Shown piece after piece: positions 34,929 to 42,892 of a DNA stretch of 64,000 bases. The stretch comes from 13-2-20CM-66-19 sp963824395 (GTDB taxonomy: Bacteria > Pseudomonadota > Gammaproteobacteria > Steroidobacterales > Steroidobacteraceae): NCBI GenBank assembly GCA_963824395.1, contig CAWGPF010000005.1, forward strand, positions 930,001 to 994,000, written 5' to 3'. The translations under genes and the position numbers were made by a program. Below the pieces are notes generated by a model. That model was not told the origin of the DNA. It saw only the letters and a list, made by a program, of their open reading frames with translations, and did not search any database. Each line of letters begins with the position of its first letter. Position 1 is the first letter of the stretch.

Positions 34929-36986
34929 ATGAATGAACCTGCCGCATCCCCGGGCGCCTGGACGCTGAGCGAGGACGCCGACCGCATCGCCTGGCTCAGC
35001 TTCGACAAGCCCGGCACGTCCGCGAACGTGCTCTCCGCGAGCGTGCTCGCCGAGCTCAACGAGCACCTGGCGCGCCTCGAGGAGTGCCGGCCGCGCGGCC
35101 TGGTGCTCATCTCCGGCAAGAAGAGCGGCTTCATCGCCGGGGCCGACATCAAGGAGTTCACCGGCATCCGCGATGAGGCGGAAGGCTACACGCTCATCCG
35201 CCGCGGCCAGCAGGTGTTCGATCGCCTGGCAGCGCTGCCCTTCCCTACCGTGGCCGCAATCCATGGCTTTGCGCTCGGCGGGGGACTGGAGACCGCACTC
35301 GCCTGCCGCTACCGCGTCGGCGTGGCGGACGAGCGGCTCGCCCTCGGACTCCCGGAGGTGCAGCTCGGCCTGCACCCCGGATTCGGCGGCACGGTGCGCA
35401 GCGTGCGCCTCATCGGCGTGCGCGCGGCGATGGAGCTCATGCTGACGGGGCGCCCGGTACGGGGCGAGAAGGCCCTCGCGCTCGGGCTCCTCGACCGCCT
35501 GGTGCCGCAAGAGGAGCTGCGGGCCGCGGCGCGCGCGCTGATTCTGACAGCTCCGCCCGCCCGACAGGCGCCCCTGCGCGAGCGTCTCCTGAGCTTCGCG
35601 CCACTGCGGCCCTTCATCAGGAGCACGCTGATCGCGCAGGTGGCCAAGCGCGCACGCAAGGCGCACTACCCGGCGCCTTACGCGATCGTCGACCTGTGGG
35701 CGCGCTACGGGGCGCACGGGGATGCGGCCTACGAGGGTGAGGCGCGCTCGATGGCCCGCCTGTTCCTGAGTGACACCTCGCGCAACCTGGTGCGCGTGTT
35801 CTTTCTCACCGACCGCCTCAAGGCCCAGGGCGGCAAGGCCGGCAAGGAGCTGCGCCACGTGCACGTCGTGGGCGCGGGCGTCATGGGTGCCGACATCGCC
35901 GCCTGGTCGGCGCTGCGCGGCTTCACGGTGACGCTGCAGGACCGCTCGCCCGAGTACGTGGAGCCGGGCATGCGGCGTGCCCGCGAGCTCTTCGACAAGC
36001 GCCTGAAGGATGCCACCCAGAACGCCGCCGCGGTCGCGCGGCTCACGCCCGACGTGGCCGGCGCTGGCGTCCGCCAGGCGGACATCGTGATCGAGGCGAT
36101 CTTCGAGAATCTCGAGGCCAAGCAGGCTCTCTACGCGCAGCTCGAGCCGCGCATGAAGCCGGCAGCCCTGCTCGCCACCAACACCTCCAGCATCATGCTC
36201 GAGCCGCTCGCCGCAAAGCTCACCGATCCGGCGCGCTTTGTCGGCCTGCACTTCTTCAACCCGGTCCCGCAGATGCCGCTGGTCGAGATCGTGCACAGCG
36301 CCGCCAGCAGTGCGGCCGCGATCGAGACCGGCACCGGTTTTGCGCGCCGGCTGGATAAGCTGCCCATCGCCTGCAGGAGCGCCCCGGGCTTCATGGTGAA
36401 CCGGGTGCTGACCCCCTACATGTACGAGGCGATGCTCACCGCGCAGGAAGGCGTGCCGCTTGGCACCATCGACCGCGCCGCGGTCGACTTCGGCATGCCC
36501 ATGGGGCCGATCGAGCTCATCGATGTTGTGGGACTGGACGTGGCCGCGCACGTCGGCGAGATCATCGCCGCGGAGCTCAAGCGCCCCGTGACTCAGATCG
36601 CACGCCTGAACGAACTCATCGCCGCCAAGAAACTCGGCCGCAAGAGCGGCGCGGGCTTCTACACCTGGGAGCAGGGGAAGCCAGTGAAGCCATCCGCGCC
36701 GCAGGTCGCCGCGCCCGAAGACCTCACCGACCGCCTGATCCTCGTGCTCGTGAATGAGTGCGTGGCCTGCCTGCGCGAAGGCGTGGTGACCGATGCGGAT
36801 CTGGTGGACGCGGCGGTCATCTTCGGGGCCGGTTTTGCGCCGTTCCGTGGCGGACCTCTCACTTACGCGCGCGCCCGGGGCGTGGCTGCCGTGGTGGCGC
36901 GTCTGACTGAACTCAGCGTGCGCCACGGGCCGCGCTTTACGCCGGATGCGGGCTGGAGCTCACTGTCCGGCGGCGGAAAAGCGTGA
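34929..36986 (+). CDS. fadJ: fatty acid oxidation complex alpha subunit-like: enoyl-CoA hydratase / 3-hydroxyacyl-CoA dehydrogenase
   Basis: 685 aa. Residues 1-190 form the crotonase domain with IAGADIKEF (oxyanion hole) and catalytic Glu121 (GGGLET) and Glu142 (LPEVQLGLHPGFGG). From about 315 a Rossmann domain begins (GAGVMGADIA), with catalytic His441 (LHFFNPVPQMPLVEIV), then two C-terminal dehydrogenase domains (PGFMVNRVLTPYM; GAGFAPFRGGPLTYA). The length and order match FadJ/FadB; it is slightly closer to FadJ by length. It would carry the middle steps of beta-oxidation with a thiolase encoded elsewhere. The neighbouring stretch has no partner thiolase gene. Confidence 0.88.
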   Translation: MNEPAASPGAWTLSEDADRIAWLSFDKPGTSANVLSASVLAELNEHLARLEECRPRGLVLISGKKSGFIAGADIKEFTGIRDEAEGYTLIRRGQQVFDRLAALPFPTVAAIHGFALGGGLETALACRYRVGVADERLALGLPEVQLGLHPGFGGTVRSVRLIGVRAAMELMLTGRPVRGEKALALGLLDRLVPQEELRAAARALILTAPPARQAPLRERLLSFAPLRPFIRSTLIAQVAKRARKAHYPAPYAIVDLWARYGAHGDAAYEGEARSMARLFLSDTSRNLVRVFFLTDRLKAQGGKAGKELRHVHVVGAGVMGADIAAWSALRGFTVTLQDRSPEYVEPGMRRARELFDKRLKDATQNAAAVARLTPDVAGAGVRQADIVIEAIFENLEAKQALYAQLEPRMKPAALLATNTSSIMLEPLAAKLTDPARFVGLHFFNPVPQMPLVEIVHSAASSAAAIETGTGFARRLDKLPIACRSAPGFMVNRVLTPYMYEAMLTAQEGVPLGTIDRAAVDFGMPMGPIELIDVVGLDVAAHVGEIIAAELKRPVTQIARLNELIAAKKLGRKSGAGFYTWEQGKPVKPSAPQVAAPEDLTDRLILVLVNECVACLREGVVTDADLVDAAVIFGAGFAPFRGGPLTYARARGVAAVVARLTELSVRHGPRFTPDAGWSSLSGGGKA

Positions 36987-37115
36987 CAGGCGTCCGGCAG
37001 GCCGAAGGCCCTGTGCTACCATCGGCAAGGGGTCGGGGACGCCATATGTCCCATCCCATATTCGTATAGTTTTCGTCCGCTTACAGCCGAAACCACGCAA
37101 CGCGCTTAGGAAGAC

Positions 37116-38204
37116 ATGTCCGACGAGCAGGCAGCCACGGTCCAGGTGTTGAAGACGCTCGCGCCGCTCGATGGGATGAAGCGCGAGAACCTCAACGCGC
37201 TCGCCAAGAAGGTGAGCGTGAAGACCCTCGCCGCCGGTCGCGCCCTCTTCCAGCAGGGCGACACGGACAAGCGCACCGTGTGGCTGGTGCGCGGTCGCAT
37301 CGAGGCGCTCGAGGGCGAGCGGCTGGTGGCGAGCATCCGCGCCGGTACCCCGGAGGCGCGTAACCCCCTCTTCCCCAACCTGCCGCGCAAGGTGACCGTG
37401 CGCGCCATCGATGACATCGCGTTCCTTTCGATCGACAGCGATCTGCTGGACGTGATGATCACCTGGGACCAGACCGGCAGCTACGAGGTCGAGGAGCTGC
37501 AGGCGCAGCTGCAGAGCGCAGGCTCGGACGACTGGATGACGACGCTCCTGCAGACCAACGCCTTCCACCGCATCCCGCCGGCCAACATCCAGGCCATCTT
37601 CCAGCGCCTGCAGCGTACCCCCTGCCGCGCCGGGGAGGTCGTGATCAAGCAGGGCGATGAGGGCGATTACTTCTACATCATCGTGCAGGGCAAGTGCGCC
37701 GTGACGCGCGAGACCCCCTTGAGCCGCGAGGGCATCAAGCTCGCCGAGCTCGGGGTCGGCGACACCTTCGGCGAGGAAGCCCTGATCGCCGAAGCCAAGC
37801 GCAACGCCACGGTCACCATGACGACCGACGGGGTGCTCATGCGGCTCAACAAGCAGGACTTCCGCGAGCTCATGAACGAGCCGCTCCTGCAGTGGGTCGC
37901 GCCCGAGCAGGCGCGCAAGATCCTTGAGCGCGGCGGGCGCTGGCTCGACGTGCGGCTGCCGAGTGAGCACCAGAACCTCGGCATCGAGGGCGCGCTCAAC
38001 GTGCCGCTCTACCTGATCCGCCTGAAGCTCTCCACGCTCGACCGCACCAAGCCCTACGTCGTCTACTGCGACACCGGGCGGCGCAGCTCCGCGGCTGCCT
38101 ACATCCTGGTCGAGCGCGGCTTCGAGGCCTATGTCCTCAAGGGGGGCCTGGGGAGCGGTGCCGGCCTGCAGCTGACCCGCGGCGGGGCCGCCGACAAGCC
38201 CTGA
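37116..38204 (+). CDS. double cNMP-binding plus rhodanese domain protein
   Basis: 362-aa cytosolic protein. Residues about 12-110 and 145-265 are two CRP-like cyclic nucleotide-binding domains; the second is complete (GEVVIKQGDEGDYFYIIVQGKCAV; GVGDTFGEEALIAEAKRNATV, the phosphate-binding cassette), the first is degenerate. From 270 a rhodanese domain follows, with the active-site Cys318 in YCDTGRRS. No DNA-binding domain is attached. This arrangement is found in gammaproteobacteria and may couple nucleotide sensing to sulfur transfer; its role is not known. ATG 37116 has AGGAAG upstream. Confidence 0.88.
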   Translation: MSDEQAATVQVLKTLAPLDGMKRENLNALAKKVSVKTLAAGRALFQQGDTDKRTVWLVRGRIEALEGERLVASIRAGTPEARNPLFPNLPRKVTVRAIDDIAFLSIDSDLLDVMITWDQTGSYEVEELQAQLQSAGSDDWMTTLLQTNAFHRIPPANIQAIFQRLQRTPCRAGEVVIKQGDEGDYFYIIVQGKCAVTRETPLSREGIKLAELGVGDTFGEEALIAEAKRNATVTMTTDGVLMRLNKQDFRELMNEPLLQWVAPEQARKILERGGRWLDVRLPSEHQNLGIEGALNVPLYLIRLKLSTLDRTKPYVVYCDTGRRSSAAAYILVERGFEAYVLKGGLGSGAGLQLTRGGAADKP

Positions 38205-38230
38205 TGAGCCCGCAGCGCCGGTTACGCAGC

Positions 38231-38266
38231 GGCGTCCACGGGCTGCGGACACAACCCGTGGACGCC
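38231..38266. terminator. 12-bp perfect hairpin after the cNMP/rhodanese gene
   Basis: GGCGTCCACGGG (38231-38242), a 12-nt loop, and CCCGTGGACGCC (38255-38266) form a perfect stem 27 bp after the stop. No T-tract follows, so it may terminate with Rho, stabilise the 3' end or be a protein site. Only the hairpin itself is certain. Confidence 0.4.
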
Positions 38267-38538
38267 TAGTCATGCGAGCCGGTTAGGGACGATCCGCGTG
38301 ACTGGGCCGAACGCTAGTAGCTCCACGGTGTCAGTGGCCATCCCCCGAAAGTGGGTGAGAGGGCGCGCGGGATGCTTACAGTAGGCACCGGCGCAGGGCC
38401 ACGGCGGCCGTTGCGATGAGCGGCGGACGGCCTCTGCAGGTGGGTGGACGGGAGAACTAAAATACGACGACGACTTTCGGGGCGCTCGCAGCGCGGGGGT
38501 CCGATGAGCGCAACTCATTCTTCTGGTTTACCGCCCTC

Positions 38539-39207
38539 GTGTGGGTGGGCGTGCTGTCAGGCTTCGGGACCGACAGCTTCAACCACGTAAGAAAGTACGG
38601 CCTCGACTACCCCCTGATCGTTCACTGTCATGCCGTCGCCTTCGTCGGCTGGCTGGTGCTGTTCACCGTGCAGGTCGCCCTGATCCGCAATGCCCGCCCC
38701 GACCTGCATCGGCGGCTCGGCGTGGCGGGCGCGGCGCTCGCCGGCGCCATGCTGGTGCTCGGGCCTGCGACCGCGCTGCACGTGGACGCGGCGCGCTTTG
38801 CGGCGACGGGCCGCACCCCGGAATTTCTGGCCGTGCTGTTCACCGACATCCTCGCCTTCGCCGGGCTCACCGGCGCCGCACTCCTGCTGCGCGGCCGTCC
38901 GGCCGCGCACAAGCGTCTCATGCTCCTCGGGCTGATCTACATCAGTGATGCGGGCTTCGCCCGGCTCATCAACGGCTTCGTGGCCGCGCCGTTCGGCGCG
39001 AGTCTGGCCGGCGAGAGCCTCGCCCTGTATTTCGGCAGTGATGTTCTGATGCTGGCGCTGGGCCTCCGCGACCTCGCCACGCGGGGCCGGCTGCACCCGG
39101 CGTACGTTGCCGGCGCGCTGTGGATGCTTGCGCTGCAGGCCACGGGTCTGGTGCTCCTGAACAGCGCCGGCTGGAAGACGCTGTCGCTGCACCTGATCGG
39201 GCACTAA
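38539..39207 (+). CDS. multi-TM membrane protein; natural start codon apparently lost
   Basis: About seven TM helices (WVGVLSGFGTD; FVGWLVLFTVQVALI; GAALAGAMLVLG; DILAFAGLTGAAL; LLGLIYISDAGFARLI; ALYFGSDVLMLALGL; GALWMLALQATGLV), function unknown. GTG 38539 is the only canonical start, but it begins inside the first helix. The frame is open from 38461 and encodes a sensible N-terminus (TTTTFGALAARGSDERNSFW). GGAG stands 8 nt before 38461, but the codon there is AAT, not ATG; one extra G after AAT would give ATG at 38462. So the real start is either lost or misread in the sequence. Annotated from the GTG for safety. Confidence 0.6.
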   Translation: MWVGVLSGFGTDSFNHVRKYGLDYPLIVHCHAVAFVGWLVLFTVQVALIRNARPDLHRRLGVAGAALAGAMLVLGPATALHVDAARFAATGRTPEFLAVLFTDILAFAGLTGAALLLRGRPAAHKRLMLLGLIYISDAGFARLINGFVAAPFGASLAGESLALYFGSDVLMLALGLRDLATRGRLHPAYVAGALWMLALQATGLVLLNSAGWKTLSLHLIGH

Positions 39208-39317
39208 AAATCGCGGCCCGGACTGCCCGGGAGGCGCCTGCGGGAGCGCTCGGCCGGCGGACTGCCGCTGCGCGCTTGACGCGGATGCCGGCCACGCGAT
39301 GCGCGCGGCGATTTGCT

Positions 39318-39449
39318 CTAGGGCGTGGCGTGACGGCCCGACCGCGATGTTCGGCGCAACTCAACGCCCGCGATCCACAGAACGCTGCAGAGAAACGACA
39401 GCGCGACGTAGGCGAGTGAAATGTTCAGCGCCACCTGTACTGCATGCAT
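39318..39449 (-). CDS. possible 43-aa single-TM protein
   Basis: ATG 39449 with AGGGAG 8 nt upstream opens a 43-codon frame with one hydrophobic helix (VALNISLAYVALSFLCSVLWIAGVEL) and a basic C-terminal tail (RRTSRSGRH). The helix length and positive-inside tail look like a small membrane protein. No homologue is known to me, and the evidence is only the start site and composition. It is convergent with the membrane gene before it and divergent from the sigma-54-driven PEP-CTERM gene. Confidence 0.35.
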   Translation of the reverse strand: MHAVQVALNISLAYVALSFLCSVLWIAGVELRRTSRSGRHATP

Positions 39450-39765
39450 GTCGTTCGCTCCCTAAGCCTGCTACGAGGCTGAAGTTTAGGAGCGCGGCAG
39501 TCATGCCGCGGTCGAGAGTCGGTTTCGATTTGGTGACATAACGAAGAATGCTCAGCACGAGTGGCGATGGAATGACCGGGCACCCATCCCTGGCGATTGT
39601 CACCCGCAGCCGATCCGCAGGCGGCGTCCGATTCTTTACACATGCGTGCTCACCGTCCCGCTGGCGGAGTCGTAAGTGACTGAAATTATTGTAACCAGCG
39701 CGCCTGGCACGTACCATGCTTACGTTGGTGTTGCGCACCCCTAATAACTCAAAGCCAGGTTCGAC
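39450..39765. other. intergenic region before the PEP-CTERM gene
   Basis: 316 bp without a gene. The right part carries a sigma-54 promoter (39705-39720). An activator site would be expected 80-200 bp upstream of it; I see no sure inverted repeat. Otherwise nothing is recognised. Confidence 0.5.
39705..39720 (+). promoter_or_regulatory. near-consensus sigma-54 (RpoN) promoter
   Basis: TGGCACGTACCATGCT matches the -24/-12 consensus TGGCACG-N4-TTGCW at all positions but one (A for T at position 12). The GG and GC pairs have the exact required phasing of 12 bp. The expected start of transcription is about 39731, leaving a 35-nt leader before the PEP-CTERM ATG. Sigma-54 with PrsK/PrsR is known to control PEP-CTERM genes in other proteobacteria. 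Confidence 0.75.
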
Positions 39766-40248
39766 ATGAAATTGAAGATCGCCGGGTTCATGGCGGTGGG
39801 ACTCCTCGCCGGAGCGCTCGCGGCGCACGCGGATTCACTGATCGGAGACTGGTCCGGATCGGGTTTCGCGGTCGTGGTCGGTACTGACGGGAACGGTGCA
39901 AACCAGAACGCCGATGTCGTGATCACCAGCGCGACTCCCCTCTTTGGGGCACTGGACGTCACCTGCGTGGGGTACAAGCCCTCGCAGTGCGGAACCGGCG
40001 GGCTCGTGGATATCTCCGGTTCGCTCTCAGCGGGTGGGACGCTCGATTTTGGCACCGCCGGCAACCCGGATCTTTTTGTCGGGACCTATTCCGGCGGCAA
40101 CACGTTCACCGGCGTTGCCACGAGCCTCAACGGTGACGTCTACGACTATACGTTCAAGCGGGTAACGGTTCCCGAACCGGCCACGCTGTCGCTGCTCGGC
40201 CTCGGCCTCGTCGGTCTTGTCTTCACGAGACGGCGCAGACTGAGCTGA
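39766..40248 (+). CDS. PEP-CTERM sorting-domain protein
   Basis: 160 aa. A signal peptide (1-22, cleavage near AHADS) is followed by a beta-rich, Gly/Asn-rich mature part with a disulfide candidate (VTCVGYKPSQCG), and the C-terminal tripartite tag: VPEP at 135-138, a hydrophobic helix (ATLSLLGLGLVGLVF) and basic TRRRR. Such proteins are processed and released or anchored by exosortase and are linked to exopolysaccharide and floc formation. No exosortase gene lies in the window. Transcription from the sigma-54 promoter upstream is likely, and a Rho-independent terminator follows. Confidence 0.92.
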   Translation: MKLKIAGFMAVGLLAGALAAHADSLIGDWSGSGFAVVVGTDGNGANQNADVVITSATPLFGALDVTCVGYKPSQCGTGGLVDISGSLSAGGTLDFGTAGNPDLFVGTYSGGNTFTGVATSLNGDVYDYTFKRVTVPEPATLSLLGLGLVGLVFTRRRRLS

Positions 40249-40281
40249 CCGTCGAGCGGAAGCGCGCAAAACAGCATCGAG

Positions 40282-40305
40282 ACCCCGCTGCTGCGGGGTT
40301 TTACT
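40282..40305 (+). terminator. Rho-independent terminator after the PEP-CTERM gene
   Basis: ACCCCGC (40282-40288), loop TGCT, GCGGGGT (40293-40299) and a T-rich tail TTTACTTT. A 7-bp GC-rich stem with T-run, 34 bp after the stop. This makes the PEP-CTERM gene a single-gene unit. Confidence 0.8.
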
Positions 40306-40506
40306 TTCTGTGGACCGGCGGATTGCGCGTCGAGCTCGCGCATGCCGTGCGCGCCTTCCCGGTGCGGCCTCGCGGGCTACGTTGGCCGCTACCGCTGCAA
40401 CAGATCCGCAGTTCCTGTCGCGTGTGCTTCGGCATGTGCGCATGGCGCCGCCGGTACCCCGGTGCGCGCTGACAGCGCTCCGATCCCGGATGCCGGCACT
40501 TGAGCG

Positions 40507-40761
40507 TTAGGGCGGGTTAGACACTTCGATGGACCCATCTTCGATGCAGCGCGTGATCGCAATGGCAGTGTGTGAGCAGAAGCCTTCGGGATATTTCGCG
40601 GCGCGCTCGGTGAACTCCGAGCACTCGCACAGCCAGATCCGCGTCCCATCCGCCATCTCGAAGCAGCGCACAGAGGTGCCCTCGACGTCGATTGTGAGGA
40701 TGAGGGCCGCATGCGAGGCAGCTGCACCAGGGCGCGTGTCGGAGACCATGTCCGCGATCAT
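40507..40761 (-). CDS. 84-aa protein with a SWIM-type zinc motif
   Basis: ATG 40761 (an ATG at 40749 is also possible). The C-terminal half has Cys45-Glu-Cys47 (IWLCECSEF) and, 14 residues later, Cys62-Ser-His64 (GFCSHTAIAI), which fits the SWIM zinc finger CxC-x(n)-CxH. The first half is a beta hairpin-like stretch (AALILTIDVEGTSVRCFEM). SWIM domains normally sit in larger DNA- or protein-binding proteins; a free one is unusual. No strong ribosome site is seen. Divergent from the NTF2-like gene. Confidence 0.5.
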   Translation of the reverse strand: MIADMVSDTRPGAAASHAALILTIDVEGTSVRCFEMADGTRIWLCECSEFTERAAKYPEGFCSHTAIAITRCIEDGSIEVSNPP

Positions 40762-40927
40762 AAGCCCGCTGCCGGACCTGTGCGGAATGCTGCGCTGCGA
40801 TGCGGTGCAGCACTGCTTGCCGCCGCTGTATGGATTTAGCCGGCGTAGAATGGCTTCGAGATGTCCTGACGAAGAGCGACGGCTTTCCTCAGCAGGCGTC
40901 AACAACAAATCTAGCGAGGGGGGACCA

Positions 40928-41380
40928 ATGAAAATATTCGCCACTGTCATGGCGCTGGCAATGTGTGCTTCCGCAACGGCGATCGCTTCGGACAAAACCG
41001 ACGCGATGGCGGTCGTTCATAAGTGGGTCGATGCCTTTAACAAAGGGGATGCGAAAACTGCCACATCCTATTGCGCCGACGGAGCGCTGGTCATCGACGA
41101 CTTTGCACCGCACGTATGGCAGGGCCCCGGGGCGTGCGCTGCCTGGTACAAAGACTATGAAGCGTTTGCCGCAAAGGGGCAGATGACCAACGCGAGCGTT
41201 GTGCTCGGGAAATCTCACCACCTTGATGTCGACGCCGGCTACGCGTACCTCGTAACACCGGCGAGCCTTACCTACAACAAGGCGGGGCAGCCGGTTACCG
41301 ACAAAGCCATCGTGACGATGTCCCTGAAAAAGGGTAGTGCCGGGTGGCAGATCACCGGTTGGGCGTGGGCCGACCAGTAG
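40928..41380 (+). CDS. exported NTF2-like/SnoaL-type protein
   Basis: 150 aa. The signal peptide is MKIFATVMALAMCASATAIA, cleaved before SDK. The mature domain has the NTF2-like order: AVVHKWVDAFNKGDAKTATSYCADGALVIDDFAP, then WYKDYEAFAAKG and a strand-rich C-terminus ending in WQITGWAWAD. Members (SgcJ/EcaC-like, DUF4440-like) bind small ligands or act as isomerases or as unknown periplasmic proteins. ATG 40928 with a G-run upstream. It is convergent with pilZ; the spacing is 98 bp. Confidence 0.8.
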   Translation: MKIFATVMALAMCASATAIASDKTDAMAVVHKWVDAFNKGDAKTATSYCADGALVIDDFAPHVWQGPGACAAWYKDYEAFAAKGQMTNASVVLGKSHHLDVDAGYAYLVTPASLTYNKAGQPVTDKAIVTMSLKKGSAGWQITGWAWADQ

Positions 41381-41478
41381 GCGGCCGGCGGGGTCGACGC
41401 GACTTGCGAGGCCTGCGGCCGTCGCGCTGACGCCGTCGGCTGACGCAGCAGCGCTAACGGTCGCCGGGCGCCCTGCCG

Positions 41479-41883
41479 CTACATCGTGTGAGTGGCTTTG
41501 TCCCCCGAGAGGGCGCCGGCGAGGTAAGTCTCGATCTTCTTCTGCGTCTGGCCGCGGTCCTGCTCGGAGAACTGCACGCCGATGCCGGCGGTGCGCTTGC
41601 CCTGGTTGCCCTGCGCGCCCTTGGGCGTCACCCAGATCACCCGTCCGGCCACCGGGAGCTTCTCGTCCTCGCCCATGAGGTTCAGCAGCATGAACACCTC
41701 GTCCCCGAGGCGGTAGTTGCTGTTGGTCGGGATGAACAGGCCGCCGTTCTTCACGAACGGCATGTAGGCGAGGTAGAGCGCACTCTTGTCCTTGATGGTC
41801 AGAGTGAGGAGTCCCGGTTTGTTTGCGCCGCCCGCTCTCACATTCCTGTCCCCGCCGCCTACGCTTACTGGATTCGCTGCCAT
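41479..41883 (-). CDS. pilZ: PilZ domain protein
   Basis: 134 aa. The type IV pilus PilZ of this gene order (holB-pilZ) is a small protein needed for pilus assembly that interacts with PilB and FimX and lacks the c-di-GMP binding motif. Here LTLTIKDKSALYLAYMPFVKNGGLFIPT and LMGEDEKLPVAGRVIWVTP, then GIGVQF, fit PilZ; the usual RxxxR N-terminal motif is absent. ATG 41883 has AAGGGG just upstream. The gap to holB is 31 bp, so it closes the long operon. It fits the minor pilin operon and PilY1 at 25-33 kb. Confidence 0.9.
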   Translation of the reverse strand: MAANPVSVGGGDRNVRAGGANKPGLLTLTIKDKSALYLAYMPFVKNGGLFIPTNSNYRLGDEVFMLLNLMGEDEKLPVAGRVIWVTPKGAQGNQGKRTAGIGVQFSEQDRGQTQKKIETYLAGALSGDKATHTM

Positions 41884-41914
41884 CCCCTTGAGCCCCTTTA
41901 AGCCATCCGGTTCA

Positions 41915-42892
41915 TCAGGGTGCGAGGCGCCGGAACAGGACCTCCAGCGCGACTCCCCGGTTCAGTGGGACGTCGAGCGTGGCGCGCAGTTCCCGCACCT
42001 CATCAATCAGCCGGAAAAGCTCGCGTATATTCAAGACCGGACGCCCCTCTGACAAGTAGGGGCCAGCCCGCACTTCTGTCATAAAGGCCCCCGAGCGCTC
42101 CTCGCGGCGGATGCGTTCTGTGAGCCAATTCTCAAAGCACCGCAGCCGCAGTGGCAAGTCCGCGCGCGCCCAGCGTTCGGCCGTGGCCACCGGGTCGGCG
42201 CTGCCCTGCGCCAGGGCATCCAGCGTACGCTCACTGTCGGCCCCTGCCGCGGCTACTTCTCCAGGGTCCGTGGCGAGGACCGTCAGCGGCGCCTCCCCCA
42301 GGGCATCGAGCGCCCCGGCCCAGGGCTGCTCCCCGCCCGCCTCCGTCAGCCAGGCGAGGGCCTGCGCGCGGGTGGGCGCCGGGACCTTCAGGCGCTGGCA
42401 GCGGCTGAGGATCGTGGGCGGCAGGCGCGAGGGCTGGGTCGCGACCAGCACCAGAAGCGTGCGCGGCTGCGGCTCCTCGAGCGTCTTCAGAAGCGCGTTG
42501 GCGGCGAAGCGGTTCAGGGCATCCGCAGGGCTCAGGATCCCGACCTTGTAGCCGCCGGCGTGACTGGTCAGGGCAAGCTCCGCACCCAGCTCACGCACCT
42601 GCTCGATGCGGATCTGCCGGCCGCTCTCCTCCGGGGCCACCCACATCAGGTCCGGGTGCTGGCGCGCCTGCACCCGCCGGCACGCCTGGCACTGCCCGCA
42701 GGGCGCCCCGGCGCCCCGGGTGCACAGCACCAGCTGCGCGCTCCACAGCGCGAGCCACTCCCCGCCCGCCCCCGGGGCCTCGTGGATGAGGAGGGCATGC
42801 GGCAGGTGATCGGCGTCCCAGGCCGCCCTCAGGTGCGCCCGCACGGCGGCCGTCCAGGGCGGCGCCGGCACCTGCGCCAGCGGCTCGCTCAT
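41915..42892 (-). CDS. holB: DNA polymerase III delta-prime subunit
   Basis: 325-aa clamp-loader subunit of the gamma complex that opens the beta ring. It has the zinc-binding Cys set (LCTRGAGAPCGQCQACRRV), the CQRL/SRC motif (ILSRCQRL) and an ANALLKTLEEP loop. The Walker A site is not conserved, as is normal for delta prime. ATG 42892 overlaps the tmk stop (ATGA). The C-terminal helical part is typical in length. Confidence 0.92.
   Translation of the reverse strand: MSEPLAQVPAPPWTAAVRAHLRAAWDADHLPHALLIHEAPGAGGEWLALWSAQLVLCTRGAGAPCGQCQACRRVQARQHPDLMWVAPEESGRQIRIEQVRELGAELALTSHAGGYKVGILSPADALNRFAANALLKTLEEPQPRTLLVLVATQPSRLPPTILSRCQRLKVPAPTRAQALAWLTEAGGEQPWAGALDALGEAPLTVLATDPGEVAAAGADSERTLDALAQGSADPVATAERWARADLPLRLRCFENWLTERIRREERSGAFMTEVRAGPYLSEGRPVLNIRELFRLIDEVRELRATLDVPLNRGVALEVLFRRLAP

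Noticed and set aside
34674..36926. 750-codon minus-strand frame opposite the FadJ-type gene
   Set aside because: It is antisense to conserved crotonase and dehydrogenase domains, and is rich in His, Arg and Gly as expected of a shadow frame.
36960..38273. 437-codon minus-strand frame opposite the cNMP/rhodanese gene
   Set aside because: The plus-strand frame has two cNMP domains and a rhodanese domain; this one has no motif.
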